Part shown: piece after piece, positions 62,825-64,000 of the stretch
Numbering within the stretch: position 1 is the stretch's first letter
Layout: each line of letters begins with the position of its first letter
Origin: Colias croceus
Lineage: Eukaryota > Arthropoda > Insecta > Lepidoptera > Pieridae
NCBI RefSeq assembly: GCF_905220415.1
Contig: NC_059543.1
Coordinates: 5,208,001-5,272,000, forward strand
Direction of reading: 5' to 3'
DNA length: 64,000 bases
Translations under genes and position numbers: made by a program
The notes under the pieces: model-generated
What the model saw: only the letters and a program-made list of their open reading frames with translations
Told to the model about the DNA's origin: nothing
Database searches by the model: none

Positions 62825-64000
62825 AAATATTTTATGTTTGTTATGATATTTAAAAATATTCGTGCAAATCAAATGAAATAATGTTACTTATCGTAAAGGT
62901 ATTCCTTTCGTTTTACAAAGGAATTTCGCTTTTGTACAAAAAAAATCATATTTTTCATACACCAAAATTTCTACACAAAATGATGGGTACCTAGTTAAAT
63001 GAAAAATATGAATAAAGCTTTAAATCGCAAAGCCTTTAAGAATGACTGAAATCGAAAAAGGAATAAAAATGTCTTAAATTTTTAACGAGACAAAGTCTAG
63101 CCTCGTTTTTCTCTGAGTGTTAAGATACATTTCCATGATAACATTATATCAGAGCACATTTTTTAATTCGTCAAAATAATTTTATTAATATAATTATTCC
63201 CTTTTTACTAGAAACTTGTTTATTGAAGAAGATGCTATAAATATAAAGGAAACACAAACAAAAAAAATATATTTTATTTGAATAGATAACTTTTTTAGAA
63301 TTTCTAATACAGCAAATTAGAAATAGTAGGTATTACGTTGTATATCGTTAGTTAGGTAGGTACCTATTACTGTATAAATAAATTATTTTGAACAAAACTC
63401 TAACACATTTAAATTATATTTCAATAACATATTATCCATGATTACTTTTTTCTCACTTTTACTTAGTTTTCTCACTTGTCACCAGTGAACAAGCAACTTT
63501 ATGCAAAAGTTATCTCATAATGGTTACGACGTTGAAAAAAATCTCACAACTTAACCAATCTTCAGATATTGCGCCAACTTCACTCCTGTTATTGCTTTAT
63601 TAAAATAGTTTTATAACAGTCCAGATGGCGTTTTACATTTTTATAAATAGATGTTATAATTATTGTTATACCGATGATACCTTAATTTATTGAAATTGTT
63701 TAAAAAATCGTTAAAAAAAGAGTCCTTGAAGTGAAAAATTTTTGATTATTAGTACCTATACCGATTTTGTCGAAAATATCTCGAAACATTTTATAGTTTT
63801 TTATATACATTCTTCTAGTAAAAAGCATCTCAATTTTATGACAGATGTTAACAATATTTTTTTATAATAATTGAATTAGTGAACAAAACTTACCAAAAAC
63901 ACATTACAGGTAATAAGGGTGTAAGCACAATTCAAACTGTTATTTTAAAATATAAATATGTGCGTATAGTCTTACAAACACACTACTAGACAGATTCCTA
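62825..64000. other. AT-rich intergenic DNA, nothing recognised
   Basis: No ORF or repeat end was recognised up to the right edge. Confidence 0.5.

Overview
The window looks like nuclear DNA from a moth or butterfly (Lepidoptera). It is AT-rich, with two intron-split genes and a very high density of non-autonomous transposable elements. Many of these have the hallmarks of lepidopteran Helitron-like repeats: an A|TC start, the internal text TACTAATATTATAAA, a GC hairpin near GGCGAAGCC and a CTAG|T end. No bacterial features, CRISPR arrays, rRNA genes or convincing tRNA genes were seen.

Layout. (1) 1-6486, minus strand: the first ~597 codons of an M1 zinc aminopeptidase (aminopeptidase N-like) in nine coding exons plus a probable 41-nt 5'-UTR exon. 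The promoter has a TATA box, an arthropod initiator and GATA sites. The gene runs off the left edge. (2) 6.5-36.7 kb: about 30 kb of intergenic DNA holding Helitrons, MITEs, non-LTR retrotransposon ends and hairpins, with no intact gene that I could recognise. (3) 36762-~47750, plus strand: a complete muscarinic acetylcholine receptor, best matched to the insect type B receptor. It has a 5'-UTR exon, four coding exons (837 aa) and a long 3' UTR. (4) 47.8-64 kb: a second gene-poor region with MITEs, a 47-bp minisatellite, a perfect 23-bp hairpin, a ~1.2-kb element carrying six inverted CTCGAG-type repeats, and more Helitrons.

The two genes are divergently transcribed and have no obvious functional link. 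The aminopeptidase is a secreted or membrane-anchored digestive-type enzyme. The receptor is a neuronal G-protein-coupled receptor. Exon boundaries were derived by hand from splice signals and reading phase, and every coding junction in both genes joins in frame.

I found no clearly new biological system. The best candidates for follow-up are the 60.6-61.8 kb element with ordered inverted repeats, the hairpin at 59.7 kb, the minisatellite at 54.9 kb, the paired CRE palindrome inside the receptor gene, and an unclassified repeat present in inverted orientation at 9.9 and 13.7 kb.
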